A program made the translations under genes and the position numbers. A model generated the notes under the pieces. The model saw nothing but the letters and a program-made list of their open reading frames with translations. It searched no databases and had not been told where the DNA came from. A DNA stretch of 47,072 bases from JAAYHV01 sp035268985 (GTDB taxonomy: Bacteria > Bacillota > Clostridia > Peptostreptococcales > Anaerovoracaceae). The stretch covers positions 1 to 47,072 of the forward strand of contig DATFJV010000091.1 of NCBI GenBank assembly GCA_035268985.1, given 5' to 3'. Below are positions 15,456-24,036 of this stretch, in pieces (positions within the stretch are counted from its first letter, which is position 1; each line of letters begins with the position of its first letter).

Positions 15456-17531
15456 ATGAACAATTTTGGTGATGATAGGGTTGTTAAACCTAAAGGAAGT
15501 CTTCCTGTAACAGCATGGAAGCTCAATAACGATAAAAATATAAGGAATAACGAAATTAGAATTAGCATAGAGATGATACACGTGGAATGGGATAGTTTCA
15601 GCCAGATATGCCATAGTTGCAATTTTGTAGAATCTGAGATTAAAGCAAAACTCATGTATACGGTTGATAGAAGGGGTAAATTGCACAATCCATATACTAA
15701 CAGCGGAGGAATTTTAGTTGGTAAAGTTGATGAAATTGGGAAGGATATGGATGATGATATAAATGTTGGAGATTCTGTTATTTGCTCAGCTAGTATGACT
15801 GCTATTCCAATAAAAATCGAGGCTATTGATCACATAGACTATTCCTTAGGTGAGATATATTGCAAAGGTTATGCTATATCATTCGAATCAACAACTCTTG
15901 TAAAATTAGACAGACTAAATAATAATAAGTATTCGACACTTTATTTTGACGAAGGGGCTGCACCTATTTGTGCTAATAGATTTGCCAAGAGTAATAAATT
16001 TGAAAATGTGGGGATTATTGCAAGGGATGTTGCCAATGCATATATTTACGCATTGGCAGTTAAGAAGAATAACCCGTTTGTAAAAAAGGTAATTGCTTTG
16101 ATAGGTGACAATAAAAAGAAAAGTGTAGAAAATATAAAGTCTAAAGATGAAACAATCAAAGTTTTTGATGGTTTGATTGACGAGTTGGTGGTTACAGATT
16201 TCAATTCTCCCATGGAGTCATATAAGGAATTTGTTATCAATAAAAATATGGGCTATTTGGATTATGTGATTTTATCTGAAAGCATAGATGGTGCTGAGGA
16301 TTTTGCTGTTTTGCTATGTAGGGAACATGGTGGGATATTCTTTACTGGTGTAAAAAATAATTATATGTCTGCGGCGCTTACTAGTGAAAGTATGGGTAAA
16401 TCATTAAAAACCTATTCCTTTGACACATTTACTAAGGGTGCTATAAATTTTACTGTGGAACTCATATACGAGTCATCAACAGGAATGAAACATATAGATA
16501 AATATTACAATAAGAATCAAGTTGACAACAGATTTGCATATATAAGTGAGCATGAGAAGAATAATAAAGCAACTGAAGTAGACGGGTTTATTTATGGTAG
16601 CAATGTTACAAAGAGCTTATTGAATGAAGTTGTTAATATTTCTAAATTTGATTGCAATGTTGTAATTGAAGGAGAAACGGGCACAGGCAAAGAAATGATA
16701 GTCAAAATCCTTCATGAAAATAGTAAAAGAAATAATATGCATCTTATTAAAATAAACTGTGCTACTATTTCAGAAAGTTTGGGTGAATCCGAATTTTTTG
16801 GTTATGAAAAAGGTGCATTTACCGGTGCATCCAATGATGGCAAAGAAGGATATTTCTCATTATCAAATAATGGAATTCTTTTTTTAGATGAAATATCAGA
16901 GCTATCACTAAATATGCAATCTAAATTACTAAGGGTGCTTCAAACAAATGAATTCTATAAAGTTGGAGGAACAAAACAAGTAAATGTGGATGTTAGGGTG
17001 GTATGTGCTAGCAATATTAACCTTTTAGAGTTAGTGGAAAATGGCAGGTTCCGCGAGGACTTATATTATAGGTTAAATATTGCCAATATAAGCGTTCCAC
17101 CCCTTAGGGAAAGAACAGATGATATTGAAGCATTGACAGATTACTTTCTTAAAAAATATGGAGAAAGATATAAAATAAATAGAATAATAACAGATAATGC
17201 GATGCGACTAATAAAAAGCAATAAGTGGCTTGGGAATGTAAGAGAACTGGAAAATACTATACATCGATTAATAATCAGTAGCAAAAAGGAAATAATAGAA
17301 CTGGATGATGTAAGCAAGGTATTAAACAGAAGCCAAATAGATAAAATAAGAGATGGGTTTAGAAATGACTATTCTAAAGATGAATTGGATTATAAAAGTT
17401 TTATGGATTCACAGGAAAAATGGCTGATTGAATATGCCTTAAATAAAGGAAAAACTACGAGAAAGGCTGCAGAGATATTAAATATACCTCAAACTACTTT
17501 TAATAGGAAAAAAATAAAATATAGCATTTAA
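15456..17531 (+). CDS. Sigma-54 activator with a diaminohexanoate-dehydrogenase-like sensor domain
   Basis: 691 residues from ATG 15456 (GGAGG at 15446-15450). Residues from about 1 to 350 resemble L-erythro-3,5-diaminohexanoate dehydrogenase of lysine fermentation: RVVKPKGSLPVTAWKL, then RGKLHNPYTNSGGILVGKVDEIG, then a Rossmann-like region. There the expected glycine-rich loop reads VGIIARDVANAY, so NAD(P) binding and catalysis are probably lost. From residue about 385 comes a complete sigma-54 AAA+ domain: Walker A GETGTGKE at 406, GAFTGA at 453, Walker B ILFLDEIS, and FREDLYYRL. A Fis-type helix-turn-helix (TTRKAAEILNIPQTTFNRKK) ends the protein. I infer that the dead enzyme domain senses a lysine-pathway-like metabolite. 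The likely target is the transporter gene downstream. Confidence 0.85.
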   Translation: MNNFGDDRVVKPKGSLPVTAWKLNNDKNIRNNEIRISIEMIHVEWDSFSQICHSCNFVESEIKAKLMYTVDRRGKLHNPYTNSGGILVGKVDEIGKDMDDDINVGDSVICSASMTAIPIKIEAIDHIDYSLGEIYCKGYAISFESTTLVKLDRLNNNKYSTLYFDEGAAPICANRFAKSNKFENVGIIARDVANAYIYALAVKKNNPFVKKVIALIGDNKKKSVENIKSKDETIKVFDGLIDELVVTDFNSPMESYKEFVINKNMGYLDYVILSESIDGAEDFAVLLCREHGGIFFTGVKNNYMSAALTSESMGKSLKTYSFDTFTKGAINFTVELIYESSTGMKHIDKYYNKNQVDNRFAYISEHEKNNKATEVDGFIYGSNVTKSLLNEVVNISKFDCNVVIEGETGTGKEMIVKILHENSKRNNMHLIKINCATISESLGESEFFGYEKGAFTGASNDGKEGYFSLSNNGILFLDEISELSLNMQSKLLRVLQTNEFYKVGGTKQVNVDVRVVCASNINLLELVENGRFREDLYYRLNIANISVPPLRERTDDIEALTDYFLKKYGERYKINRIITDNAMRLIKSNKWLGNVRELENTIHRLIISSKKEIIELDDVSKVLNRSQIDKIRDGFRNDYSKDELDYKSFMDSQEKWLIEYALNKGKTTRKAAEILNIPQTTFNRKKIKYSI

Positions 17532-17535
17532 TTAA

Positions 17536-17558
17536 TTGACTATATAGTTGCTATATAG
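17536..17558 (+). promoter_or_regulatory. Possible -24/-12 promoter and twin CTATATAG repeats before the symporter gene
   Basis: TTGACT then TTGCT place GA and GC ten bases apart, the -24/-12 spacing of sigma-54 promoters, with one departure (GA instead of GG). The same stretch holds two self-complementary CTATATAG boxes (17540-17547, 17551-17558) three bases apart. A sigma-A reading (TTGACT, 19 bp, TATAAT at 17561) is possible but badly spaced. The neighbouring sigma-54 activator makes the first reading attractive. Confidence 0.4.
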
Positions 17559-17595
17559 ATTATAATTTATAAAAAATATATATATAGGTGGACTA

Positions 17596-19011
17596 ATGAA
17601 ACTAAGATTTAAAACAAAGCTTTCATATGGTATAGGAGGAATAGCAGATAATTCAATGTATAATTTCGCTGCTTCGTTTTTGCTATTCTTTTTAACAATT
17701 ATTGTTGGAATAGAACCAGCTGCAGCCGGATTTATCGCTGCCATGGGAGCCATATGGGAAGCTGTATGTGGACCAATAATAGGTTATATATCAGATAACA
17801 CAGATAGCAGATATGGCAAAAGGAAACCTTTTCTTATGGTATCGGCAGCACCTATTGCTCTTTCTACAGGGCTTCTTTTTACATATATAGAATTACCATA
17901 TACTTTAAAAATAATTTATTATGGATTTATGGTACTTGTTTTTTGGACTACTTTTGCGATGTTTTTTGTGCCTTACATGGCATGGGGATCGGATTTAACG
18001 AATGACTATAATGAAAGAACAGTATTAAGATCGTATACATATGTGTTTTATCAAATAGGTATGGCAATAGGCATAGTGATGCCTACGGTTATAGTTGCTT
18101 TCCTAACGAATAGAGGATATTCCGAGGTTACATCTTGGTCATATGTTGGTTTTTTTGTTGGGATATGTGCAATGATATCACTTTTTATATGTGCATTGAC
18201 TATACATGAAACAGACAACAAGGGATATGTCAAAACTAAAAGAGATAAAATAATTACAAAAATTAAGCTTAAGGAAATGTACTTGGACTATTGGGAAATT
18301 TTACAGTTGAAAGCTATAAGATATTTGATTTTAGCTAGTATAATGTTTTTAGTATCAAATATAGTATTCTCATCGGGCAGAATATACTATTACACTTATA
18401 ATATTGGTTTGGATGGTGGGCAGATTTCCAAGATACTTTTAATTATAACTGTTAGCGGCATAGCCTTTGTACCGTTTATTAATGCGCTAGCAAAAAGCCA
18501 TGACAAAAATAAAGTATTTCTATGGGGACAAGTATTGACAGGTTTGCTGTTTATTATATTTAGATTTATGGGAGTTGATTCTTATTTTGCAGCAATAGGT
18601 ATGGGTATAGTCTTTTCCATTGCAAATTCATGCTATTGGCAGTTAATGCCTTCAATGATATATGATGTTTGCGAAGTTGAGGAATTGCATTCAGGTCAAA
18701 AACATTCAGCATCTGTAATATCGTTACAAGCATTGTCTGAGTCTTTGGCGTCTGCCATAGGACTTCAGTTATTAGGCTTAATACTTCAGTTACATGGCTT
18801 TGATTCACAGTCTGCAATTCAATCAGAGGAAGCCCTTGTGGGTGTTTCTAATAGTTTTACCTTGTATCCAGGTATATTGATGATTATAGTTGCTTTAATT
18901 ATATTAAAATACCCAGTTAACAGAAAAATGTTTAACCGGGTTATGAGTGCCTTGGACAAACGTAAAAATGGCCAAGAATTTGATATGGATCAATTCAAAG
19001 ATATACTTTAA
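17596..19011 (+). CDS. GPH-family (MelB-like) cation symporter of the major facilitator superfamily
   Basis: 471 residues with about twelve membrane segments. The N-terminus SYGIGGIADNSMYNFAASFLLFFLT and the loop DNTDSRYGKRKPFLM are hallmarks of the glycoside-pentoside-hexuronide:cation symporter family. The substrate cannot be read from the sequence; family members usually carry sugars or uronides, but the regulator upstream hints at an amino-acid-derived compound. AGGTGG precedes ATG 17596. Its TAA overlaps the stop codon of the convergent exoA gene. Confidence 0.88.
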   Translation: MKLRFKTKLSYGIGGIADNSMYNFAASFLLFFLTIIVGIEPAAAGFIAAMGAIWEAVCGPIIGYISDNTDSRYGKRKPFLMVSAAPIALSTGLLFTYIELPYTLKIIYYGFMVLVFWTTFAMFFVPYMAWGSDLTNDYNERTVLRSYTYVFYQIGMAIGIVMPTVIVAFLTNRGYSEVTSWSYVGFFVGICAMISLFICALTIHETDNKGYVKTKRDKIITKIKLKEMYLDYWEILQLKAIRYLILASIMFLVSNIVFSSGRIYYYTYNIGLDGGQISKILLIITVSGIAFVPFINALAKSHDKNKVFLWGQVLTGLLFIIFRFMGVDSYFAAIGMGIVFSIANSCYWQLMPSMIYDVCEVEELHSGQKHSASVISLQALSESLASAIGLQLLGLILQLHGFDSQSAIQSEEALVGVSNSFTLYPGILMIIVALIILKYPVNRKMFNRVMSALDKRKNGQEFDMDQFKDIL

Positions 19012-19757
19012 AATGCATCAAGACCAACTGGACAGTGATCGCTGCCTTCAATGTTGCTATAAATTAAGGCAGCATTGATGTTTTCTTTAATATCTTCAGA
19101 AACTATGAAATAATCTATTCTCCAACCTGCATTGTTATTCCTAGCGTTAAATCTGTATGACCACCAAGTATAAAAACCAGTTAAATCAGGATAAAGATAT
19201 CTAAAAGTATCAATAAATCCGGATTTTAGCAGCTCGGTCATCTTGCTTCTTTCTTCATCTGAAAATCCTGCGTTTTTTCTGTTGTTTTTAGGGTTTTTCA
19301 AATCGATTTCCGTGTGGGCTACATTAAGATCACCACAAATAATTACTGGTTTCTCCATTTTTAATTCAATTAGATATGACCTAAAGTCATCCTCAAATTT
19401 CATTCTATAATCGAGCCTAGCTAATTTTTCCTTGGAATTTGGGGTATAACAACAAACTAAGTAGAAGTCTTTATACTCTAAAGTTAATAATCTTCCTTCA
19501 TCATCATGATTTCCATTAATCCCTTTTAATACTTTTAAAGGTTTTTGTTTGGCAAATATAGCTACACCAGAATAGCCTTTTTTTTCTGCGCTGTTATAGT
19601 ATTGATAATATTCTTCTGGATCAAATTCTGCTTGACCTTCTTGCATTTTAGTTTCTTGTAAACAGAAAAAATCCGCATTTTCATTATAAAAGAATTCTTC
19701 AAATCCTTTTTTTAAACAAGCTCTAAATCCATTTACGTTCCATGATATGAATTTCAT
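19008..19757 (-). CDS. exoA: Exodeoxyribonuclease III (ExoA/Xth family AP endonuclease)
   Basis: 249 residues. Motifs of the EEP nuclease fold are intact: KFISWNVNGFRA, CLQETKMQ (metal-binding Glu), YSGVAIFAK, CGDLNVAH (Asp-Leu-Asn) and GSDHCPVGL with the catalytic Asp-His. It cleaves abasic sites and trims 3' ends in base excision repair. The ribosome binding site GGAGGGG lies in the end of the MerR gene upstream, with which its ATG shares one base, so the two genes are co-transcribed. Confidence 0.95.
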   Translation of the reverse strand: MKFISWNVNGFRACLKKGFEEFFYNENADFFCLQETKMQEGQAEFDPEEYYQYYNSAEKKGYSGVAIFAKQKPLKVLKGINGNHDDEGRLLTLEYKDFYLVCCYTPNSKEKLARLDYRMKFEDDFRSYLIELKMEKPVIICGDLNVAHTEIDLKNPKNNRKNAGFSDEERSKMTELLKSGFIDTFRYLYPDLTGFYTWWSYRFNARNNNAGWRIDYFIVSEDIKENINAALIYSNIEGSDHCPVGLDAF

Positions 19758-20587
19758 TAGTTAACCCCTCCGATTATTTTAATGGATAATTTTACTTTAT
19801 AATGGTTATAGTCCCTATTGGACAAATCATCAAGCAATGTATCTTCATAGATATATTTGCCTAGTATAAGGCCGTGTTCAGCGGCGTAATTTAGAAGTTT
19901 TTTAGCTGTTATTATAATCTCGTTATATCCTTCATCTGAATAGCATGCTAAAAATAATCCGCTGCGATCTAAAACTATAGTATCTATATTTTCTTTTTTT
20001 TCTACTACTTTATAAATATGCGAATAAGAAAACGTTGTTTCAGTAATTGAGCCAACTGGTATAATTCCACCCACGGCAAATGAGCTATTGACACCCAAAT
20101 TTATGCAATATGTAAATAAATTGATAACAGCTTCAGATACATTGTTTACTTCCTTTGGCATTTTTCTATTAATTTCTGTCATTACCATATATTCATCTGG
20201 TAACTCTTGTATATATATTTTACCTGACTCATGTTCTATGGCATCTTTCGTCACAATTATTTTCTCTTTAATACACCTTTTGCACCAATTAAGTTTTTCT
20301 ATTTTTTTATCTATTTCAATGTCTTTCTTTTCCAATAAATCCAACAATTTATCTGGGTCTCCGTTATCTAAGTTCGCTTTTATTTCAGTAATGGGCACAT
20401 TCATTTCACGTAGCATATATATTAAAGTAAACGTTTCCAATTGTGAAAAGGAATAATATCTATAATTGTTAACGTCTACAACGCTAGGTTTAAATATACC
20501 TTGCTTATCATAAAAAATAAGAGTTTGCTTACTAACTCCTGCTAGCTTTGCAAATTCACCTGTTCTAATAAAATCCTTTTTATCCAT
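19757..20587 (-). CDS. MerR-family transcriptional regulator with effector-binding domain
   Basis: 276 residues. The N-terminal winged helix has the MerR pattern (RTGEFAKLAGVSKQTLIFYDKQGIFKPSVVDVNNYRYYSFSQLE), followed by a dimerisation coiled coil to about residue 120. The remaining 150 residues look like a BmrR/GyrI-type ligand-binding domain (YIQELPDEYMVMTEI), so a small hydrophobic or toxic ligand is likely. No transporter lies next to it; the nearest partners are exoA and the divergent rsmE. Confidence 0.88.
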   Translation of the reverse strand: MDKKDFIRTGEFAKLAGVSKQTLIFYDKQGIFKPSVVDVNNYRYYSFSQLETFTLIYMLREMNVPITEIKANLDNGDPDKLLDLLEKKDIEIDKKIEKLNWCKRCIKEKIIVTKDAIEHESGKIYIQELPDEYMVMTEINRKMPKEVNNVSEAVINLFTYCINLGVNSSFAVGGIIPVGSITETTFSYSHIYKVVEKKENIDTIVLDRSGLFLACYSDEGYNEIIITAKKLLNYAAEHGLILGKYIYEDTLLDDLSNRDYNHYKVKLSIKIIGGVN

Positions 20588-20606
20588 ATATTTTCTCCTA
20601 TGGGTT

Positions 20607-20635
20607 AGTTTAACATCTAAAAATCACCTTGTAAA
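20607..20635 (-). promoter_or_regulatory. Promoter of the MerR-exoA operon
   Basis: On the minus strand, TTTACA (20635-20630), a 17-bp spacer and TAAACT (20612-20607). The spacer is ordinary rather than the 19-20 bp seen at MerR-activated promoters. The -35 box overlaps that of the divergent rsmE promoter. Confidence 0.5.
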
Positions 20636-20657
20636 GCAGGCTTTCTTAGAGTATATT
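20629..20657 (+). promoter_or_regulatory. Promoter of rsmE
   Basis: TTGTAA (20629-20634), a 17-bp spacer and TATATT (20652-20657). It shares its -35 bases with the minus-strand promoter, so the two cannot be occupied by polymerase at once. Confidence 0.55.
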
Positions 20658-20685
20658 ATTAGTAGATTTAATGAGGAGGATGACT

Positions 20686-21417
20686 ATGAGAAGGTTTTTT
20701 ACTGACCCGTCTAATATTGGAGATAAATACATAAGTTTAAATAACAGAGAGGATATAAAACATATAGTAAAAGTTCTTAGATTGAAGTTAGGTGATGAGT
20801 TGGATGTGTCTGATGGAATCCATTGGGAGTATAGAGCAAAGATAGATGTTATTTATGATGAAGAAATATTGCTTATGATAGTGGACAAGCAACATTTTGC
20901 CAGAGAACCTAAGGTAAATATCACCTTATATCAAGGTGTCCCAAAAGCTGGCAAGATGGATCTAATAATTCAAAAATCTGTCGAACTTGGAGTTAATGGC
21001 ATAAAGCCAGTAATGATGGACAGAACCGTTGTTAATGACAATGGCAAATTTAATAAAAAGATTGATAGATGGCAAAAAATTAGTGCTGAAGCAGTAAAGC
21101 AATGTAAAAGGGGAATAATTCCAAAAGTTTTTGATTTAATTAGATTTGACGGTATGCTTAAGGAATTAAATGATTATGATTTGGTGGTTTTTCCTTATGA
21201 AAATATAGAGGACTATTCAATAAAGGATTTGTTAAGTGAAAATGAGGGTAATAGAATTGCGGTAATCATAGGTCCTGAAGGGGGCTTTTCTGAAAAAGAG
21301 GCAAAAAAATTAAAAGACATTGGTGTTAAAGGTGTGACTTTGGGAAAGACGGTTTTAAGAACCGAGACTGCAGGTTTAGTTGCAATATCAATGATTTTTT
21401 ATGAGTATGAGCTTTAA
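20686..21417 (+). CDS. rsmE: 16S rRNA (uracil-1498-N3) methyltransferase RsmE
   Basis: 243 residues from ATG 20686, six bases after AGGAGG; two upstream ATGs at 20671 and 20680 overlap the ribosome binding site. The N-terminal PUA-like part begins MRRFFTDPSNIG and holds HIVKVLRLKLGDEL. The SPOUT domain has the knot motifs IGPEGGFSEKEA and TLGKTVLRTETA that bind S-adenosylmethionine. It methylates U1498 of 16S rRNA. In Clostridia it usually follows dnaJ and prmA; here five kb separate it from dnaJ and prmA is absent. Confidence 0.95.
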   Translation: MRRFFTDPSNIGDKYISLNNREDIKHIVKVLRLKLGDELDVSDGIHWEYRAKIDVIYDEEILLMIVDKQHFAREPKVNITLYQGVPKAGKMDLIIQKSVELGVNGIKPVMMDRTVVNDNGKFNKKIDRWQKISAEAVKQCKRGIIPKVFDLIRFDGMLKELNDYDLVVFPYENIEDYSIKDLLSENEGNRIAVIIGPEGGFSEKEAKKLKDIGVKGVTLGKTVLRTETAGLVAISMIFYEYEL

Positions 21418-21440
21418 AAAAGTGAGTTTATTTTAAAGCT
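21410..21440. terminator. Bidirectional AT-rich inverted repeat between convergent genes
   Basis: AGCTTTAAAA (21410-21419) and TTTTAAAGCT (21431-21440) form a 10-bp stem with an 11-base loop. The left arm contains the overlapping stop codons of rsmE and the minus-strand muramidase. It may end transcripts from both sides, though the stem is AT-rich. Confidence 0.4.
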
Positions 21441-22433
21441 TAAAATAGTCTTTCCGGAATAATTGCCTATACCTGAAACTATGGTATGGGCAATTCCTGG
21501 ATTGGAATTATTTACATATGATATATAGTAGTCCCTATTTTCTATTAGTAAATTGCCATTATCTAAGCAAATAACTTCTGGTTCTACAGTTCTTCCTAGA
21601 TATAGAAAGCTATCATCAGTTAGTCTTAATTTACAATTGGATATATCTCTTTTAGTCTCATCTAAGGGTTCAAAGCTTGTATCAACGATATACCAAAAAT
21701 TCTTGTCCACGTTGCCATTTATTCCAGAGGTTAAACCTTTTGAAGTATATTGCCAAATAGAATAATTACCACCATAGTTGGTTTGTTTAGTATAGTTAGC
21801 CATCCATATATTTGTGTTATTTGCTAACCTATCAGTATCATGCTTAGTTATCAAAAAATTTCTGTTACCATATACCATGGACTCGTATCCTGCATTTTCA
21901 ACTTGCTCACAAAAGGCTAGGCAAATATCCGTTATATCGTTTTTATCCAGTGTGTTGCTATTTATAGCATTATCAAGCCTACCGTCTTCATATATTTCAT
22001 AATCTATTGTCAGTGGCATAGTTATTTTCTCATTTTTAACAAGTTCAATTAAATAATTGGCTTCTTCCAATGCTTCTTCCTTTGTTATTGCTTGCGAATA
22101 TATATACGCACCAACCATAATGCCATTATCTTGGGCTTCCCTTATATTAAGAAGATAGTTTTCATCAATATTTATATCCCCGGTGTCACTACCTCTATAT
22201 GCACATCTAACCATAACAAAATCTATGCCTTCATCTTTTAAGCTACCCCAATCAATTGATTCCCCTTGATAATATGAAACATCAATGCCTTCTACTATAA
22301 TTGAGTTTTCAAATCTAGCATCATGGTTATAGATGGGTGGGTCTTGGTTATTTTTTGCATAAAAATATGATACTATTATTAGAATTATTAATAATATTAT
22401 TGCACTATAAAGTGCCAATTGTTTTTTAAACAT
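21414..22433 (-). CDS. Membrane-anchored GH25 muramidase (lysozyme)
   Basis: 339 residues. A single N-terminal membrane segment (about residues 7-27) acts as signal anchor. The GH25 domain runs from about 48 to 240: EGIDVSYYQG with the catalytic-face Asp, DFVMVRCAYRG, GAYIYSQA, and PLTIDYEIYEDG with the catalytic DxE pair. The last 75 residues form a separate beta-rich domain (GRTVEPEVICLDNGNLLIENRDYYISY) resembling Ig-like repeats found on clostridial surface proteins. It probably cleaves peptidoglycan outside the membrane. It overlaps the convergent rsmE gene by four bases. Confidence 0.9.
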   Translation of the reverse strand: MFKKQLALYSAIILLIILIIVSYFYAKNNQDPPIYNHDARFENSIIVEGIDVSYYQGESIDWGSLKDEGIDFVMVRCAYRGSDTGDINIDENYLLNIREAQDNGIMVGAYIYSQAITKEEALEEANYLIELVKNEKITMPLTIDYEIYEDGRLDNAINSNTLDKNDITDICLAFCEQVENAGYESMVYGNRNFLITKHDTDRLANNTNIWMANYTKQTNYGGNYSIWQYTSKGLTSGINGNVDKNFWYIVDTSFEPLDETKRDISNCKLRLTDDSFLYLGRTVEPEVICLDNGNLLIENRDYYISYVNNSNPGIAHTIVSGIGNYSGKTILSFKINSLF

Positions 22434-22505
22434 AATTTCTCCACAATATTTATATATTCTAATTGTATAATAATTATTAAGCTTTATGTGACGGTAAATT
22501 GATGT

Positions 22506-22534
22506 TTGGAAAAAAAGTGATATTATGGTACAAT
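22506..22534 (+). promoter_or_regulatory. Sigma-A promoter of the DUF5685 operon
   Basis: TTGGAA (22506-22511), a 17-bp spacer and TACAAT (22529-22534). The start codon is 29 bases further on. It would drive the four-gene run to 26695. Confidence 0.6.
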
Positions 22535-22562
22535 TTATAGGTAATTGTGAAAGAGGTTTTTT

Positions 22563-23441
22563 ATGCTAGGATATGTTAAGGCTTACATACCAGAACTTAA
22601 AGTAAGAGAAAAGGAATTATATAACGCATATTACTGTGGGATATGTAAATCCATAGAAAGAAGATATGGCCAAATACCTAGATTGGTATTAAGCTATGAC
22701 AGTGTTTTCTTAGCGATGCTGATTGAGGCTTTTAGAGAAAAAAGCGAAGTTGTTAATATGGAGCGTTGCATAACCCATTACGTAAAAAAACGACCAATGA
22801 TTAGGGATAATGATGGTGTGGATTTTGCAGCAGACATGACATTGTTATTAGCTTATTATAACTTCTCAGATGATATAAAAGATGAGAGTGCATTAAAAGG
22901 AAGAATAGGTAGAAGTCTTTTAAAGAAAAGCTTTAAAGCCATAAAAAATACCTATCCTGAGGTGGCCAATAATATTGAAAAGCTATTAAAGGAATTGGAA
23001 GAATTAGAAAAAAATAAGTGTGATAACTTGGATTTAATCGGAGAAAAATTCGGTGAAGTTATGGAAGTCATATTTTTAAAAGGTACAAGTAAAGATGAAC
23101 CATCTGTTGCAAGGCCAATATCGGAAATATCAAAGCATTTGGGTAGATGGATATATTTAATAGATGCTTATGATGATATTGAAAAAGATATAGAAAATGG
23201 AAACTATAATCCGTTAATATATAGATTTTCTTATGGTGAAAATACAAAAGTTAAAGAGTTTAAAGAATATATAAAAGTGGATGTGGAATTTAACTTATAT
23301 CACTATTTGTCCTATTTATCAAACGCATTTGATTTATTGGAAATAGAAAAGAATAAGCAAATACTAGGGAATATAATCAATTTAGGATTAATGAAAGAAA
23401 CAGAAAGAGTTATGGAGGGTAAAAATGAAAGATCCTTATGA
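22563..23441 (+). CDS. DUF5685 family protein
   Basis: 292 residues, soluble and mostly helical. It matches my recollection of the DUF5685 family, with the start MLGYVKAYIPELKVREKELYNAYYCGICKSI, which includes a CxxC pair, and with YDDIEKDIENGNYNPL near the end. Function is unknown for the family; the two Cys could bind metal. It overlaps the next gene (J domain) by 17 bases. The start is supported by AAAGAGG. The combination with a J-domain protein hints at a chaperone-assisted or membrane-associated role, which is inference. Confidence 0.75.
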   Translation: MLGYVKAYIPELKVREKELYNAYYCGICKSIERRYGQIPRLVLSYDSVFLAMLIEAFREKSEVVNMERCITHYVKKRPMIRDNDGVDFAADMTLLLAYYNFSDDIKDESALKGRIGRSLLKKSFKAIKNTYPEVANNIEKLLKELEELEKNKCDNLDLIGEKFGEVMEVIFLKGTSKDEPSVARPISEISKHLGRWIYLIDAYDDIEKDIENGNYNPLIYRFSYGENTKVKEFKEYIKVDVEFNLYHYLSYLSNAFDLLEIEKNKQILGNIINLGLMKETERVMEGKNERSL

Positions 23442-24024
23442 GGTGTTAAGTGTAGGCAGAGACGCTAGCATGGATGATATAAAAAAGGCATATAAAGATT
23501 TAGTTAAAAAATATCATCCTGATAAATATCAAAACAATCCATTAGCTGATTTAGCCGAAGAAAAATTACAAGAAATAAATGATGCGTACGCATATCTTGA
23601 AGAGAATCATGGAAATGGATACAATGGTGACTATTACGACAACGGTTATAATTATGGTAATGTAAGAGCTAATTCTGGTATGAAAAGCATTTATCAAGAC
23701 ATCAGGTTACGTTTAGATAGAAATGACTTGATAACGGCTGAAAAAAGGCTTAATGGAATTGGGGCAAATGATAGAGATGCAGAATGGAACTTCCTTTATG
23801 GAATGTTATGCTATAAAAAAAATTGGTATGATCAAGCTTTAGCATATGTTAGAAGAGCCATTGAAATGGATGGGGATAATTACGAATATCAAAGAATTTA
23901 TACTGGCATGACAAATAGAAATGCTGTTTATAGAAACTATGGTGGGACAACCACAGAAAACGATCCAATGTGCGAAGCTATGAAGTGCTACTGTTGTGCT
24001 GACTTATTATGTCCATGTTTTTAA
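23425..24024 (+). CDS. J-domain/TPR protein with Cys-rich C-terminal tail
   Basis: 199 residues. Residues 1 to about 65 form a J domain with the HPD motif (VKKYHPDKYQNN), so it should stimulate an Hsp70. After a Gly/Tyr/Asn-rich linker come two TPR-like helix pairs (residues about 85-150: AEKRLNGIGANDRDAEWNFLYGMLCYKKNWYDQALAYVRRAIEMDGDN). The last 20 residues contain seven Cys (CEAMKCYCCADLLCPCF), a tail that could bind metal or be acylated. This is a specialised co-chaperone, distinct from the canonical DnaJ at 14248. Confidence 0.85.
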   Translation: MKDPYEVLSVGRDASMDDIKKAYKDLVKKYHPDKYQNNPLADLAEEKLQEINDAYAYLEENHGNGYNGDYYDNGYNYGNVRANSGMKSIYQDIRLRLDRNDLITAEKRLNGIGANDRDAEWNFLYGMLCYKKNWYDQALAYVRRAIEMDGDNYEYQRIYTGMTNRNAVYRNYGGTTTENDPMCEAMKCYCCADLLCPCF

Positions 24025-24036
24025 TTAGGGGCCAAT

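Noticed and set aside
15330..15688. Two minus-strand frames opposite the start of the activator gene
   Set aside because: They run through the dnaJ terminator and promoter and have no start signals.
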